64,000 nt of DNA from Chimaeribacter californicus. GTDB lineage: Bacteria > Pseudomonadota > Gammaproteobacteria > Enterobacterales > Enterobacteriaceae. The notes under the pieces are model-generated. The model was not told the origin of the DNA and did no database searches. It saw only the letters and a list, made by a program, of their open reading frames with translations. The translations under genes and the position numbers were made by a program. The stretch spans positions 186,001 through 250,000 of the forward strand of contig NZ_PJZF01000002.1 of NCBI RefSeq assembly GCF_002858675.1, given 5' to 3'. Positions 54,782-64,000 of the stretch are shown here, piece by piece. How positions within the stretch are numbered: position 1 is the stretch's first letter; every line of letters begins with the position of its first letter.

Positions 54782-54817
54782 AAAAAAAACCAGATGACAT
54801 GTCATCTGGTTTTTTTA
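54782..54817. terminator. terminator after dnaKJ, perfect 36-bp palindrome
   Basis: Arms 54782-54799 and 54800-54817 are near-perfect reverse complements centred on GACATGTC, with eight As on the left and eight Ts on the right. It sits just beyond dnaJ and ends dnaKJ on the minus strand. Confidence 0.9.
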
Positions 54818-54836
54818 AGCAAATAGCGAGACGCGG

Positions 54837-55973
54837 TTAGCGGGTCAGGTCATCGAAGAACTTTTTCACGCCGTCGAAGAAGGATTTCGACCGCGGGCTG
54901 TTGTTCTCACCGGACGGCCCGCCGAGGCTGTCTTCCAGCTCACGCAGCAGCTGTTTCTGTTTTTCGCTCAGGTTAACCGGCGTTTCAACCACCACACGGC
55001 ACAGCAGGTCGCCCTGCGCACCACCGCGTACCGATTTCACACCCTTGCCGCGCATACGGAACAGCTTACCGGTCTGCGTTTCAGACGGGACTTTCAGCTT
55101 CACGCGGCCATCCAGCGTCGGGACTTCAATCTCCCCGCCCAGGGCAGCCATCGCAAAGTTGATCGGCACTTCGCAGTAGAGGTTATTGCCTTCACGCTCA
55201 AAGATCGGGTGGGCCTTAACCTGCACCTGAACGTAGAGATCGCCTGCCGGCGCGCCGTGCTCCCCGGCTTCACCCTCACCCGCCAGGCGGATACGGTCAC
55301 CGGTGTCCACGCCAGCCGGAATTTTCACCGACAGCGTTTTGGATTTCTCTACCCGGCCGTGGCCGTGGCAGGTGTTGCACGGATCTTTAATGATCTGGCC
55401 GCGCCCCTGGCAATGCGGACACGCCTGCTGCACCGTGAAGAAGCCCTGACGCATCTGCACCTGGCCGGCACCGTGACAGGTCGGGCAGGTCACCGGGGAG
55501 CTGCCCGGCTTCGCGCCGCTGCCGTGGCAAATGTCACACTCTTCCAGCGTCGGGATGCGGATCTCTTTGGTGACGCCGCGTACGGCCTCTTCCAGCGTCA
55601 GATCCATGTTATAGCGCAGGTCAGAGCCGCGGCTGGCACGCTGACGGCGGCCGCCGCCAAAGATGTCGCCGAACACGTCGCCGAAGATATCACTGAAGTC
55701 TGCACCACCGCCGCCGAAGCCGCCTGCGCCGCCGCCCATACCGCCCTGCTCAAAGGCCGCATGGCCGTACTGGTCATAGGCCGCACGCTTCTGGGCGTCC
55801 GTGAGGATCTCGTACGCTTCTTTGATCTCTTTGAATTTGGCTTCCGACTCTTTATCACCCTGGTTACGGTCAGGGTGATATTTCATCGCCAGGCGTTTAT
55901 AGGCCTTTTTGATCTCACGCTCTTCCGCTGTTTTGGAAACGCCTAAAATCTCGTAATAGTCTTTCTTCGCCAT
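54837..55973 (-). CDS. dnaJ: chaperone DnaJ (Hsp40)
   Basis: 378 residues (E. coli 376). The J domain has HPD at 33-35. A Gly/Phe region (about 76-108) follows, then four zinc motifs: [24 protein letters not shown] and CNTCHGHG. The C-terminal substrate-binding domains follow. DnaJ hands unfolded clients to DnaK and triggers its ATPase. It lies 129 bp after dnaK and is read from the same heat-shock promoters. Confidence 0.98.
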   Translation of the reverse strand: MAKKDYYEILGVSKTAEEREIKKAYKRLAMKYHPDRNQGDKESEAKFKEIKEAYEILTDAQKRAAYDQYGHAAFEQGGMGGGAGGFGGGGADFSDIFGDVFGDIFGGGRRQRASRGSDLRYNMDLTLEEAVRGVTKEIRIPTLEECDICHGSGAKPGSSPVTCPTCHGAGQVQMRQGFFTVQQACPHCQGRGQIIKDPCNTCHGHGRVEKSKTLSVKIPAGVDTGDRIRLAGEGEAGEHGAPAGDLYVQVQVKAHPIFEREGNNLYCEVPINFAMAALGGEIEVPTLDGRVKLKVPSETQTGKLFRMRGKGVKSVRGGAQGDLLCRVVVETPVNLSEKQKQLLRELEDSLGGPSGENNSPRSKSFFDGVKKFFDDLTR

Positions 55974-55999
55974 TCTGTTGTCCTGCCCTCAACATGCGT

Positions 56000-56031
56000 G
56001 CACGGGCGTAGAGTTTCCCCGACGCCCGTGC
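56000..56031 (-). other. dnaK-dnaJ intergenic RNA hairpin
   Basis: GCACGGGCGT (56000-56009) pairs with ACGCCCGTGC (56022-56031) around a 12-base loop in the 129-bp gap. There is no T-run, so it is not a terminator. A similar GC-rich hairpin is in the same place in E. coli and may tune the DnaK:DnaJ ratio through mRNA processing or stability. Confidence 0.6.
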
Positions 56032-56102
56032 CTGGTTATCAGCAGCAGTGCGATATTCCTGGTTTCTCCGGCCTCACCGCTGCTGTGCCCGCTTAAGGGC
56101 GA

Positions 56103-58010
<1,908 letters not shown>

Positions 58011-58056
58011 CTAAACGTCTCCACTAAATATTCATATTCGATCAGGTTGCTAATAG

Positions 58057-58084
58057 ATATGCGGGCGGTTTTTTGGTTTTCAAC
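58057..58084 (-). promoter_or_regulatory. dnaK proximal sigma-32 promoter
   Basis: Minus strand GTTGAAA (58084-58078), 13 bases, then CCGCATAT (58064-58057). It matches the heat-shock consensus CTTGAAA / CCCCATNT at 6 of 7 and nearly all -10 bases. About 45 bp before the start codon. Confidence 0.7.
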
Positions 58085-58132
58085 GCCCGATATGTCCGGC
58101 TTGCCCGCGATTAGCAACTGCGGTTGCAAATA

Positions 58133-58160
58133 AGATGGGGCCAAGCGCGACGGCATCAAG
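58133..58160 (-). promoter_or_regulatory. dnaK distal sigma-32 promoter P1
   Basis: Minus strand CTTGATG (58160-58154), 13 bases, then CCCCATCT (58140-58133). The -10 is perfect, and the -35 context CCCCCTTGATG is the same as in E. coli dnaKp1. Confidence 0.85.
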
Positions 58161-58168
58161 GGGGAAAG

Positions 58169-58309
58169 ATGAAAAAAAAATGCGTTTTCCTCCTTTCCGG
58201 ATCAATGTTTGCCCATTTGCCGCTGATTATGATGGCGCGCCTTGCACCGATAAGGCAGTTATCGGGGCTTTTTTCCCGTTTTCAAATCCGGCCACTTACT
58301 CTTTTGTGA
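58169..58309 (+). CDS. possible 46-residue leader peptide upstream of satP
   Basis: An ATG at 58169 with AGGGGG four bases before it opens a 46-codon frame, MKKKCVFLLSGSMFAHLPLI at the N-terminus: a basic start and then a hydrophobic stretch, like a small membrane or signal-like peptide. The stop is 12 bases before satP. A terminator-like hairpin lies inside the frame. I know no homologue. It could be chance, since its Shine-Dalgarno overlaps the divergent dnaK promoter. Other than this and the dnaK promoters, the 311-bp dnaK-satP gap is empty. Confidence 0.3.
   Translation: MKKKCVFLLSGSMFAHLPLIMMARLAPIRQLSGLFSRFQIRPLTLL
58247..58274 (+). terminator. terminator-like hairpin ahead of satP (possible attenuator)
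   Basis: CCGATAA (58247-58253) pairs with TTATCGG (58259-58265) around GGCAG, then GGC and six Ts (58269-58274). It lies 48 bases before the satP start, in the sense direction, where it would reduce read-through into satP unless relieved. Confidence 0.5.
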
Positions 58310-58321
58310 TGCAGAGGACTT

Positions 58322-58888
58322 ATGCACACCACGCACTACGCCAACCCTGCCCCCCTGGGGCTGATGGGGTTTGGTATGACCACCATCCTGCTTAATCTCC
58401 ATAATGCGGGCTTTTGCGACCTGACGGCCGTTGTCCTGAGTATGGGGCTGTTTTTCGGCGGTCTGGCGCAGATCCTGGCCGGGTTGTTGGAGTTCAAAAA
58501 AGGCAACACCTTCGGCATGACGGCCTTTACCTCGTACGGCGCATTCTGGCTGAGCCTGGTGGGGATTCTGTTGCTGCCGCGGCTGGGGCTGGCACAAGCC
58601 AGTGACGGCGAGACCTTAGGCGGCTACCTGGCGCTGTGGGGCGTCTTTACACTGTTTATGTTTTTCGGCACGTTGCGCGCCAGCCGGGTGATGCAGTTTG
58701 TGTTCGCCAGCCTGACGCTGCTGTTTGCCCTGCTGGCTGTGGGCAATATCACCGGCAATGCCGGGTTGCTGCGGATAGCCGGGTTTGAAGGCATGGTATG
58801 CGGTGCAAGCGCCATCTACCTGGCGATGGCCGAGGTGCTGAAAGAGCAGCTGGGGCGCACGGTGTTGCCCATCGGCGAACCGGCCTGA
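58322..58888 (+). CDS. satP: succinate/acetate:H+ symporter SatP (YaaH)
   Basis: 188 residues, the E. coli length. It is an AceTr/GPR1-FUN34-YaaH protein with six helices. The hallmark NPAPLGLMGFGMTTILLNLHN is near the N-terminus, and FWLSLVGILLLP and SAIYLAMAEVLKEQLGRTVLPIG are conserved. It imports acetate and succinate. Acetate is a product of the citrate lyase in this window, but satP is not part of that unit. A terminator follows. Confidence 0.96.
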   Translation: MHTTHYANPAPLGLMGFGMTTILLNLHNAGFCDLTAVVLSMGLFFGGLAQILAGLLEFKKGNTFGMTAFTSYGAFWLSLVGILLLPRLGLAQASDGETLGGYLALWGVFTLFMFFGTLRASRVMQFVFASLTLLFALLAVGNITGNAGLLRIAGFEGMVCGASAIYLAMAEVLKEQLGRTVLPIGEPA

Positions 58889-58897
58889 CCTAAAAAA

Positions 58898-58921
58898 AGC
58901 CCTGTGATACAGGGCTTTTTT
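58898..58921 (+). terminator. terminator of satP
   Basis: AGCCCTGT (58898-58905) and ACAGGGCT (58909-58916) pair around GAT, with six Ts to 58921 and seven As before the stem. Confidence 0.9.
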
Positions 58922-58978
58922 CTTCTACTCCACTTTTTTCTACTCTGCTTTCTTACACTCCACTTTCTTACACCCCAC
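58919..58978. repeat. 4 x 15-bp degenerate tandem repeat
   Basis: Four consecutive 15-mers fill 58919-58978: TTTCTTCTACTCCAC, TTTTTTCTACTCTGC, TTTCTTACACTCCAC, TTTCTTACACCCCAC. The strand is fully pyrimidine-biased. It begins in the satP terminator T-run and ends two bases before the stop codon of the next gene (minus strand). A short open frame across it encodes a KKVECKK repeat but has no coding support. Confidence 0.9.
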
Positions 58979-58980
58979 GC

Positions 58981-60288
58981 TTAACGCTCCTGCGCCAGCG
59001 CAACCGGCTTTACGCCCTGCGGCGAATGCCGGTTCAGCACCAGCCCTACCCCCACGCCCATCGCCGCCAGGGCCAGCACATAGTAGGCCGGGGCCATCGG
59101 CGTCAGGGCCATCAGTAACGTGACACAAATCGGCGTCAGCCCGCCAAAAATGGCGTAGGCCACATTATAAGAGAAAGAGATACCGGTAAAACGCACCTCG
59201 GCCGGGAAGGCCCGCACCATGATATACGGCACCGCACCGACTACCCCGACGCTGAACCCGGCCAGCGTATAGGACGCAAACAGGGTCGGCACATCCGCAG
59301 AAGCGAGATGGTAGAACGCCCAGCACCCGCCGCCCAGCAGCAGGCAGCCGCCGATCAGCGTCTTGCCGCCGCCAATGCGGTCCGCCAGCGCCCCGGCCAC
59401 CACACAGCCCACCAGCAAGGCCACCGTTGCCAGGCAGTTCGCCTGCAACGCCAGCGCCGCCGGGATGCCCAGCTGTTTTTGCAGGTAAGTGGGCGTCATC
59501 AGGATCACCACCACAATGCCCGCCGAGAGCAGCCAGGTCAGCAGCATGCTGATCGTCAGCCCGCGTTTATGTTGGGTGAGCACGGTTTTCAGCGGCAACT
59601 GTTGCGCCAGCGCTTTGCGTTGCTGCATTTCAGTGAACACCGGCGTCTCTTTCAGCCAGCGGCGCAGGTACATCGCCCCCAGGCCAAACAGGCCGCCGAG
59701 GAAGAACGGAATGCGCCAGCCGCCCTGCGCCAACGCCTCAGGGGTTAGCCAGGTATTCAGCAACGCCGCGACCAGCGACCCTAACAAAATACCGGCGGTC
59801 AGCCCGGCCGTCAGCGTGCCGCAGGCAAAGCCGGTGCGCCGGTGCGGCACATGTTCCGCCACAAACACCCAGGCACCCGGCACCTCACCACCAATCGCCG
59901 CACCCTGTAACATCCGCAATAACAGCAGCAGCAACGGCGCGGCAATGCCGATCGTGGCATAAGTCGGTAACAGCCCCATCGCCAGCGTCGGCAGGGCCAT
60001 CAGCAGGATGCTCAGGCTGAACATCTTTTTACGCCCGGCCTTGTCACCAAAATGGGCCATGACAATGCCGCCCAGCGGGCGCGCCAGATAGCCGGCAGCA
60101 AAAATGCCGAACGTCTGCACCAGCCGCAGCCACTCCGGCATCTGCGCCGGAAAGAACAGATCGCCAAGGATCGCCGCAAAGTAGACAAAGATAATGAAAT
60201 CGTAGAACTCCAGCGCCCCGCCAAGGGCAGCCAGGGAGAGGGTTTTGAAATCTTGCCGGTTAAGGCGACGGGTATCTTCAGGGATCAT
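58981..60288 (-). CDS. MHS-type MFS transporter (metabolite:H+ symporter)
   Basis: 435 residues, twelve helices. ALGGALEFYDFIIFVYFA at residue 22 and RPLGGIVMAHFGDKAGRKKM, then RMLQGAAIGGEVPGAWVFVA, are hallmarks of the metabolite:H+ symporter branch that includes ShiA, KgtP and ProP. The substrate (organic acid, sugar acid or osmolyte) cannot be set. ATG 60288 has only a weak ribosome site. It is inserted between satP and mog, where E. coli has no such gene. Confidence 0.88.
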   Translation of the reverse strand: MIPEDTRRLNRQDFKTLSLAALGGALEFYDFIIFVYFAAILGDLFFPAQMPEWLRLVQTFGIFAAGYLARPLGGIVMAHFGDKAGRKKMFSLSILLMALPTLAMGLLPTYATIGIAAPLLLLLLRMLQGAAIGGEVPGAWVFVAEHVPHRRTGFACGTLTAGLTAGILLGSLVAALLNTWLTPEALAQGGWRIPFFLGGLFGLGAMYLRRWLKETPVFTEMQQRKALAQQLPLKTVLTQHKRGLTISMLLTWLLSAGIVVVILMTPTYLQKQLGIPAALALQANCLATVALLVGCVVAGALADRIGGGKTLIGGCLLLGGGCWAFYHLASADVPTLFASYTLAGFSVGVVGAVPYIMVRAFPAEVRFTGISFSYNVAYAIFGGLTPICVTLLMALTPMAPAYYVLALAAMGVGVGLVLNRHSPQGVKPVALAQER

Positions 60289-60405
60289 AATTAACCACGC
60301 GAATCAGTGTAAACATTGCCGACTGTCTGTAAAGTTAACATGACTATATCGGCAATTTATTTACACACCAGCGCAGAGGCAGCTTATGACAGAAAAGGCT
60401 GAACT

Positions 60406-60993
60406 TCAGCTTTTTGTTTCGCGAATGGCATTTTTAGGGCGAAAAGCTGCTGTCACCGCCGGGTCGGTTTCGATGTAAGGCCCGTCCAGCAATTGTATGC
60501 AGTAAGGCACACTGGCAAAGATGCCGTGTACAACTACCTTTCCAGTTTCATCTTTCAGCCCTTCCAGCGTCTCCTGAATAGACTTCGGCTGGCCCGGCAG
60601 GTTAATGATCAACGCCTGCTTACGGATCACCGCAACCTGCCGCGACAGGATGGCCGTCGGCACAAAATTCAGGCTGATCTGGCGCATCTGTTCGCCGAAG
60701 CCCGGCATCTCGCGGTCAGCCACGGCCAGCGTCGCATCCGGCGTGACATCACGGCGGGCCGGGCCGGTGCCGCCGGTGGTCAACACCAGGTGGCAGCCGC
60801 TCTCATCCACCAGCTCGCACAGGGTCTGCTCAATCAGCGTCTGCTCATCCGGGATCAGGCGGGTTTCCACCACAAACGGCGAGGTCAGCGCCGTCGCCAG
60901 CCAGGCCTGCAGGGCGGGAATGCCCTTATCCTGATAAACCCCGCTGGAGGCGCGATCGGAGATCGATACCAGACCAATGCGTAATGTATTCAT
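60406..60993 (-). CDS. mog: molybdopterin adenylyltransferase MogA
   Basis: 195 residues, the E. coli length. It adenylylates molybdopterin with ATP before MoeA inserts molybdate. TLRIGLVSISDRASSGVYQD opens the protein. LTTGGTGPARRDVTPDAT is the conserved nucleotide- and pterin-binding region, and LPGQPKSIQETL follows. It lies downstream of talB on the same strand as in E. coli; the talB terminator separates them. Confidence 0.96.
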   Translation of the reverse strand: MNTLRIGLVSISDRASSGVYQDKGIPALQAWLATALTSPFVVETRLIPDEQTLIEQTLCELVDESGCHLVLTTGGTGPARRDVTPDATLAVADREMPGFGEQMRQISLNFVPTAILSRQVAVIRKQALIINLPGQPKSIQETLEGLKDETGKVVVHGIFASVPYCIQLLDGPYIETDPAVTAAFRPKNAIRETKS

Positions 60994-61070
60994 TCTTCAC
61001 CTTTTCACACTTGCTCACTGTTCGCTTCAGTATACGAATTCTGCCCCGGCTGCGATCCTTCCGGCATAAA

Positions 61071-61094
61071 AAAAGGCGGCCGGAGCCGCCTTTT
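61071..61094. terminator. terminator of talB
   Basis: AAAAGGCGGC (61071-61080) and GCCGCCTTTT (61085-61094) pair around CGGA, with a long A-tract on the left that is a T-run for talB on the minus strand. Confidence 0.9.
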
Positions 61095-61110
61095 CTGCGC
61101 TTTGCCCGCC

Positions 61111-62064
61111 TTACAGCAGGTCAGCGATCATTTTTTCCAGTTTTTCCTGATCCGCGGCGAATTTGCGGATGCCGTCCGTGAGTTTTTCCACGGCCATCGG
61201 GTCGCTGTTGTGCTGCCAGTAGAACTCAGACTCGGTCAGCGGTTGCGGGCGATCCTTGATCTCACCGGTGTAGGAGAGTTTACGCTCCAGCGTGCCTTCG
61301 CTTTCCGCCAGCTCTTTCAGCAGCGCCGGGGCGATGGTCAGGCGGTCACAGCCGGCCAGTTCGATGATCTCACCGATATTACGGAAGCTGGCACCCATCA
61401 CCACGGTGTCGTAGCCATGCTCTTTGTAATATTTGTAGATTTCGGTCACGGACACCACACCCGGATCTTCCTGGGATTCGAACTCTTTTTTCTCACCGTT
61501 GGCTTTGTACCAGTCGAGGATACGGCCGACGAACGGGGAGATCAGGTAGGCACCGGCTTCGGCACAGGCGCGCGCCTGGGCGAAGGAGAACAGCAGCGTC
61601 AGGTTACAGTTGATGCCGGATTTTTCCAGTTGCTCAGCAGCACGGATGCCCTGCCAGGTGGAGGCCAGTTTGATCAGGATACGATCGTTGCTGATGCCCG
61701 CATCGTTGTAGAGTTTCATCAGGCGCTTGGCCTTGGCCACGCTCGCCTCGGTGTCATAAGAGAGACGCGCATCCACTTCGGTGGAGATCCGGCCTGGGAT
61801 CAGCTTCAGGATTTCAAGGCCGATGTTCACGGCCAGCTTGTCGGACGCATCCATGATTTGCTGATCGTGATCGTTGCTCTGGTCACGGGCCCAGGCAATG
61901 GCTTCTTCAATCAGTTTGCGGTATTCAGGGATTTGAGCGGCGTTCAGAATCAGGGAAGGGTTAGTGGTAGCATCTTGCGGCTGATAAAGCTTCATCGCTG
62001 CGATGTCGCCGGTATCCGCAACCACGGTAGTCAGCTGGCGCAGGGCAGTCAGTTTATTGGTCAT
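61111..62064 (-). CDS. talB: transaldolase B
   Basis: 317 residues, the E. coli length. It moves a dihydroxyacetone unit between sugar phosphates in the pentose phosphate pathway. The Schiff-base lysine is K132 in [10 protein letters not shown]17 in VADTGD and the NPSLIL motif are present. The ATG at 62064 begins [20 protein letters not shown]; 37 upstream open codons lack similarity and are left out. Confidence 0.98.
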   Translation of the reverse strand: MTNKLTALRQLTTVVADTGDIAAMKLYQPQDATTNPSLILNAAQIPEYRKLIEEAIAWARDQSNDHDQQIMDASDKLAVNIGLEILKLIPGRISTEVDARLSYDTEASVAKAKRLMKLYNDAGISNDRILIKLASTWQGIRAAEQLEKSGINCNLTLLFSFAQARACAEAGAYLISPFVGRILDWYKANGEKKEFESQEDPGVVSVTEIYKYYKEHGYDTVVMGASFRNIGEIIELAGCDRLTIAPALLKELAESEGTLERKLSYTGEIKDRPQPLTESEFYWQHNSDPMAVEKLTDGIRKFAADQEKLEKMIADLL

Positions 62065-62357
62065 GTTGGCTTTTCTCATAGGATGGGTATTCATGGAGGC
62101 CGGGCGGCCTTGCCGTTGCCTGATAATACCATGCAACAGAGGCCGCGCAAGGCACGATCTGGGCGAAAACCTCACCCATTCCTACACCTCGCCACCCGGC
62201 AAAAATGGCACCGGAATTCAAGCAGATCCGGCCAATGGTTCTGACAGGCAGCGCCGTACGGTTCGTGGTAAAGTCGCGGTGAACGTCAGGTTTTTACCGA
62301 TGCCACGTTAACACCATGGCCGGGTCGCGCATACGCCCGCCCGCAATGAGGGCCTTC

Positions 62358-63782
62358 ATGACAGAACTGATGGATTTTCTTAACGCCCTGCTCTGGGACT
62401 CCATTCTTATTTATCTGCTGATCGGTGCCGGTCTCTATTTTACCTACCGCACCGGCGGCTTGCCGCTGCGCCACTTGCCGGAGATGTTCCGGGTGCTGAA
62501 GCAGAGCCGTACGCGCCTGCCGGGCAGCCTCTCCGCCTGGCAGGCGTTGTGCCTGACGCTGGCCGCACGCGTCGGGGCAGGTAACCTCGCCGGGGTAGCC
62601 GTGGCGATCAATACCGGCGGGCCGGGTGCCATTTTCTGGATGTGGGTAATGACCTGGCTGAGTATGATCACTGCGCTGGTGGAGAGCACGCTGGCCCAAC
62701 TCTATAAAACCCGTGACAGCCGCGGCCAGCTGCGCGGTGGCCCTGCCTGCTATATGGAAAAAGGGCTGGGGATGCGCTGGCTGGGGGTGGTTTTCGCGCT
62801 GCTGCTGATTTTTGCTTTTGGTTTCGCGTTTAACACCGTGCAGGCGGGCGCGGTGGCGGCAGCGAACCGTTATGCCCTGCACTGCCCTCCCCTGCTGCTG
62901 GCGCTGGGCCTGTTGCTGCCCGGCGGCCTGGTGCTGTCGGGCGGGTTGCCGCGCATTGCCCGCTGCTGTGCCCTGCTGGTGCCGCTGATTCTGTTGCTCT
63001 ACCTGGCCCTGACCCTCTGGGCAATGGCGACCCATCTTTCTGCCTTGCCGCAGGTGTTCCTCGCCGTTTTCCGTGGCGCGTTCGGTACCGAGCAAGCCGC
63101 AGCGGGGGCCATGGGTTACGGCATCTCCCAGGCGATGACCCAGGGTGCCCAGCGCGGGATGTTCTCTAATGAGGCGGGGCTCGGCACCGCGCCCAATGCA
63201 GCGGCTTCTGCCCAGCCGGTGCCGTCGCACCCGGTTTCCCAGGGGTATATGCAGATGCTCGGCGTGGTAGTGGACACCCTGATGATCTCCAGTGCCACGG
63301 CCATGATTATGCTGCTGGCCGGTTCCCCGGGGCGTGACCACCCGGCACACGGCATCACCCTGACGGCAGAGGCTTTTGCGGCGTTTTCCGGGCTGTGGGG
63401 CGCCCCGGTGGTGACGCTGGTGGTCTTCCTGTTTGCCTTTACCGCCATGCTCGCCAACTACGCGTATACCGAAAATAACCTGCTGTTTTTGACCCGCCAG
63501 CGCCCGGCAGGCCTGGTTCTGTTGCGCGCGCTGGTGCTGCTGGCGGCTGCGGCGGGCATTATGTGGGATGCCGGGTGGATCTACCCGCTGGCGACCATCG
63601 CCACGGCGCTGATGACCCTCACCAACCTCACCGCATTGCTGCTGCTCTCCGGGGTGGCGTTCACGGTTATCAAAGATTATCACCGCCAGCGCCAGATTGG
63701 CCGGGAGCCGGTATTTAATGCCGCCCACTTCCCGGCCCTGCGCAAACAGCTCACGCCCGGCATCTGGGAGCGCGAAGGCTGA
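62358..63782 (+). CDS. amino-acid:cation symporter, AGCS family (YaaJ-like)
   Basis: 474 residues (E. coli YaaJ 476). About eleven helices. LAARVGAGNLAGVAVAINTGGPGAIF and FSNEAGLGTAPNAAASA are the family hallmarks, and GGPACYMEKGLGMRW is conserved. The family carries alanine or glycine with Na+ or H+. ATG 62358 follows GAGGG; the 14 codons before it are not needed. Its place between talB and yaaA matches E. coli yaaJ. Confidence 0.93.
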   Translation: MTELMDFLNALLWDSILIYLLIGAGLYFTYRTGGLPLRHLPEMFRVLKQSRTRLPGSLSAWQALCLTLAARVGAGNLAGVAVAINTGGPGAIFWMWVMTWLSMITALVESTLAQLYKTRDSRGQLRGGPACYMEKGLGMRWLGVVFALLLIFAFGFAFNTVQAGAVAAANRYALHCPPLLLALGLLLPGGLVLSGGLPRIARCCALLVPLILLLYLALTLWAMATHLSALPQVFLAVFRGAFGTEQAAAGAMGYGISQAMTQGAQRGMFSNEAGLGTAPNAAASAQPVPSHPVSQGYMQMLGVVVDTLMISSATAMIMLLAGSPGRDHPAHGITLTAEAFAAFSGLWGAPVVTLVVFLFAFTAMLANYAYTENNLLFLTRQRPAGLVLLRALVLLAAAAGIMWDAGWIYPLATIATALMTLTNLTALLLLSGVAFTVIKDYHRQRQIGREPVFNAAHFPALRKQLTPGIWEREG

Positions 63783-63866
63783 CATGGCGCGCCCTATCAA
63801 ACTCATCGCCCCTTTTTACGCAGGCATTTGGTAAAGTAGCGCCCGGAAAACAGAGGATCGCCCGTT

Positions 63867-64000
63867 ATGTTGATGATTATTTCACCCGCCAAAACGCTGG
63901 ATTATGAAAGCCCGCTGGCGACAACCCGTTATACCCAGCCGGCGCTGCTGGACCACAGCCAGATGTTGATCGAACGCTGCCGGGCGCTCACCCCAGCGCA
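63867..64000 (+). CDS. yaaA: peroxide stress protein YaaA, 5' part (cut by window end)
   Basis: 44 complete codons, [20 protein letters not shown] at the start, matching E. coli YaaA. YaaA lowers intracellular iron under peroxide stress and belongs to the DUF328 family with a DNA-binding fold. ATG follows CAGAGGA. The rest of the gene lies outside the window. Confidence 0.93.
   Translation, partial: MLMIISPAKTLDYESPLATTRYTQPALLDHSQMLIERCRALTPA

Noticed and set aside
58940-59128. 62-codon frame ending in a KKVECKK repeat
   Set aside because: It reads the 15-bp tandem repeat and the end of the MFS gene in another frame; no start signal.
62286-63806. 506-codon frame antisense to the AGCS transporter gene
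   Set aside because: Gln/Arg-rich shadow; the plus-strand transporter has family motifs throughout.

Overview
The window is a stretch of enterobacterial chromosome, GC-rich (I judge high 50s percent by eye). Nearly every backbone gene has an obvious E. coli counterpart in the familiar order of the 0-2 minute region, read here in the opposite orientation: polB-rapA-rluA-djlA-lptD-surA-pdxA-rsmA-apaG-apaH ... folA ... kefC-kefF ... carB-carA-dapB ... ispH-fkpB-lspA-ileS-ribF / rpsT / nhaR-nhaA-dnaJ-dnaK / satP ... mog-talB / alsT-yaaA. This points to the order Enterobacterales. Protein details (RpsT, CitE/CitS of Klebsiella type, yjjPB and iadA present) do not let me name the genus. There are no rRNA or tRNA genes, insertion sequences, prophage genes or CRISPR arrays.

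The interest lies in cassettes set between backbone genes. (1) 4162-5457: an orphan Gfo/Idh/MocA dehydrogenase between rluA and djlA. (2) 13344-15239: a Tat-exported PhoX-type phosphatase between apaH and folA, behind a well-formed Pho-box promoter. (3) 16128-20708: a transport block between folA and kefC, with yjjB-yjjP (ThrE-like exporter), a LysE/RhtB exporter, and yjiH-yjiG-iadA (two membrane proteins plus isoaspartyl dipeptidase). (4) 23381-26071: two drug/metabolite exporters (EamA-like and MFS) divergent from an HxlR regulator; the shared spacer carries two near-identical 18-bp T-tract repeats 43 bp apart. (5) 32266-45970: a complete Na+-dependent citrate fermentation island where E. 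coli has rihC, between dapB and ispH.

The citrate island works as one machine. CitA/CitB sense external citrate. CitS imports citrate with Na+. CitD/E/F form citrate lyase, splitting citrate into acetate and oxaloacetate. CitC, CitX and CitG make, attach and acetylate the lyase prosthetic group. OadG/A/B decarboxylates oxaloacetate to pyruvate while pumping Na+ out, restoring the gradient CitS uses. citCDEFXG and citS-oadGAB diverge from one AT-rich control region, and citAB follows oadB after a terminator. Oddities here are a citA frame with no ATG/GTG/TTG start before its first membrane helix, a 122-bp citX/citG overlap, and a perfect 21-bp in-frame tandem duplication in citC.

The rest is housekeeping: outer-membrane biogenesis (lptD, surA), pyrimidine/arginine precursor supply (carAB with two ARG boxes and a PurR-like site), lysine/DAP synthesis (dapB), isoprenoids (ispH), lipoprotein processing (lspA), Ile-tRNA charging (ileS), FAD synthesis (ribF), ribosomal protein S20 (rpsT, TTG start), Na+/H+ antiport (nhaA/nhaR) and chaperones (dnaK-dnaJ behind two sigma-32 promoters). 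Not seen before by me is an exact 4 x 15-bp degenerate tandem repeat between satP and the next MFS gene. I found no wholly undescribed multi-gene system. The best candidates for new biology are the regulatory and start-site anomalies listed as findings.
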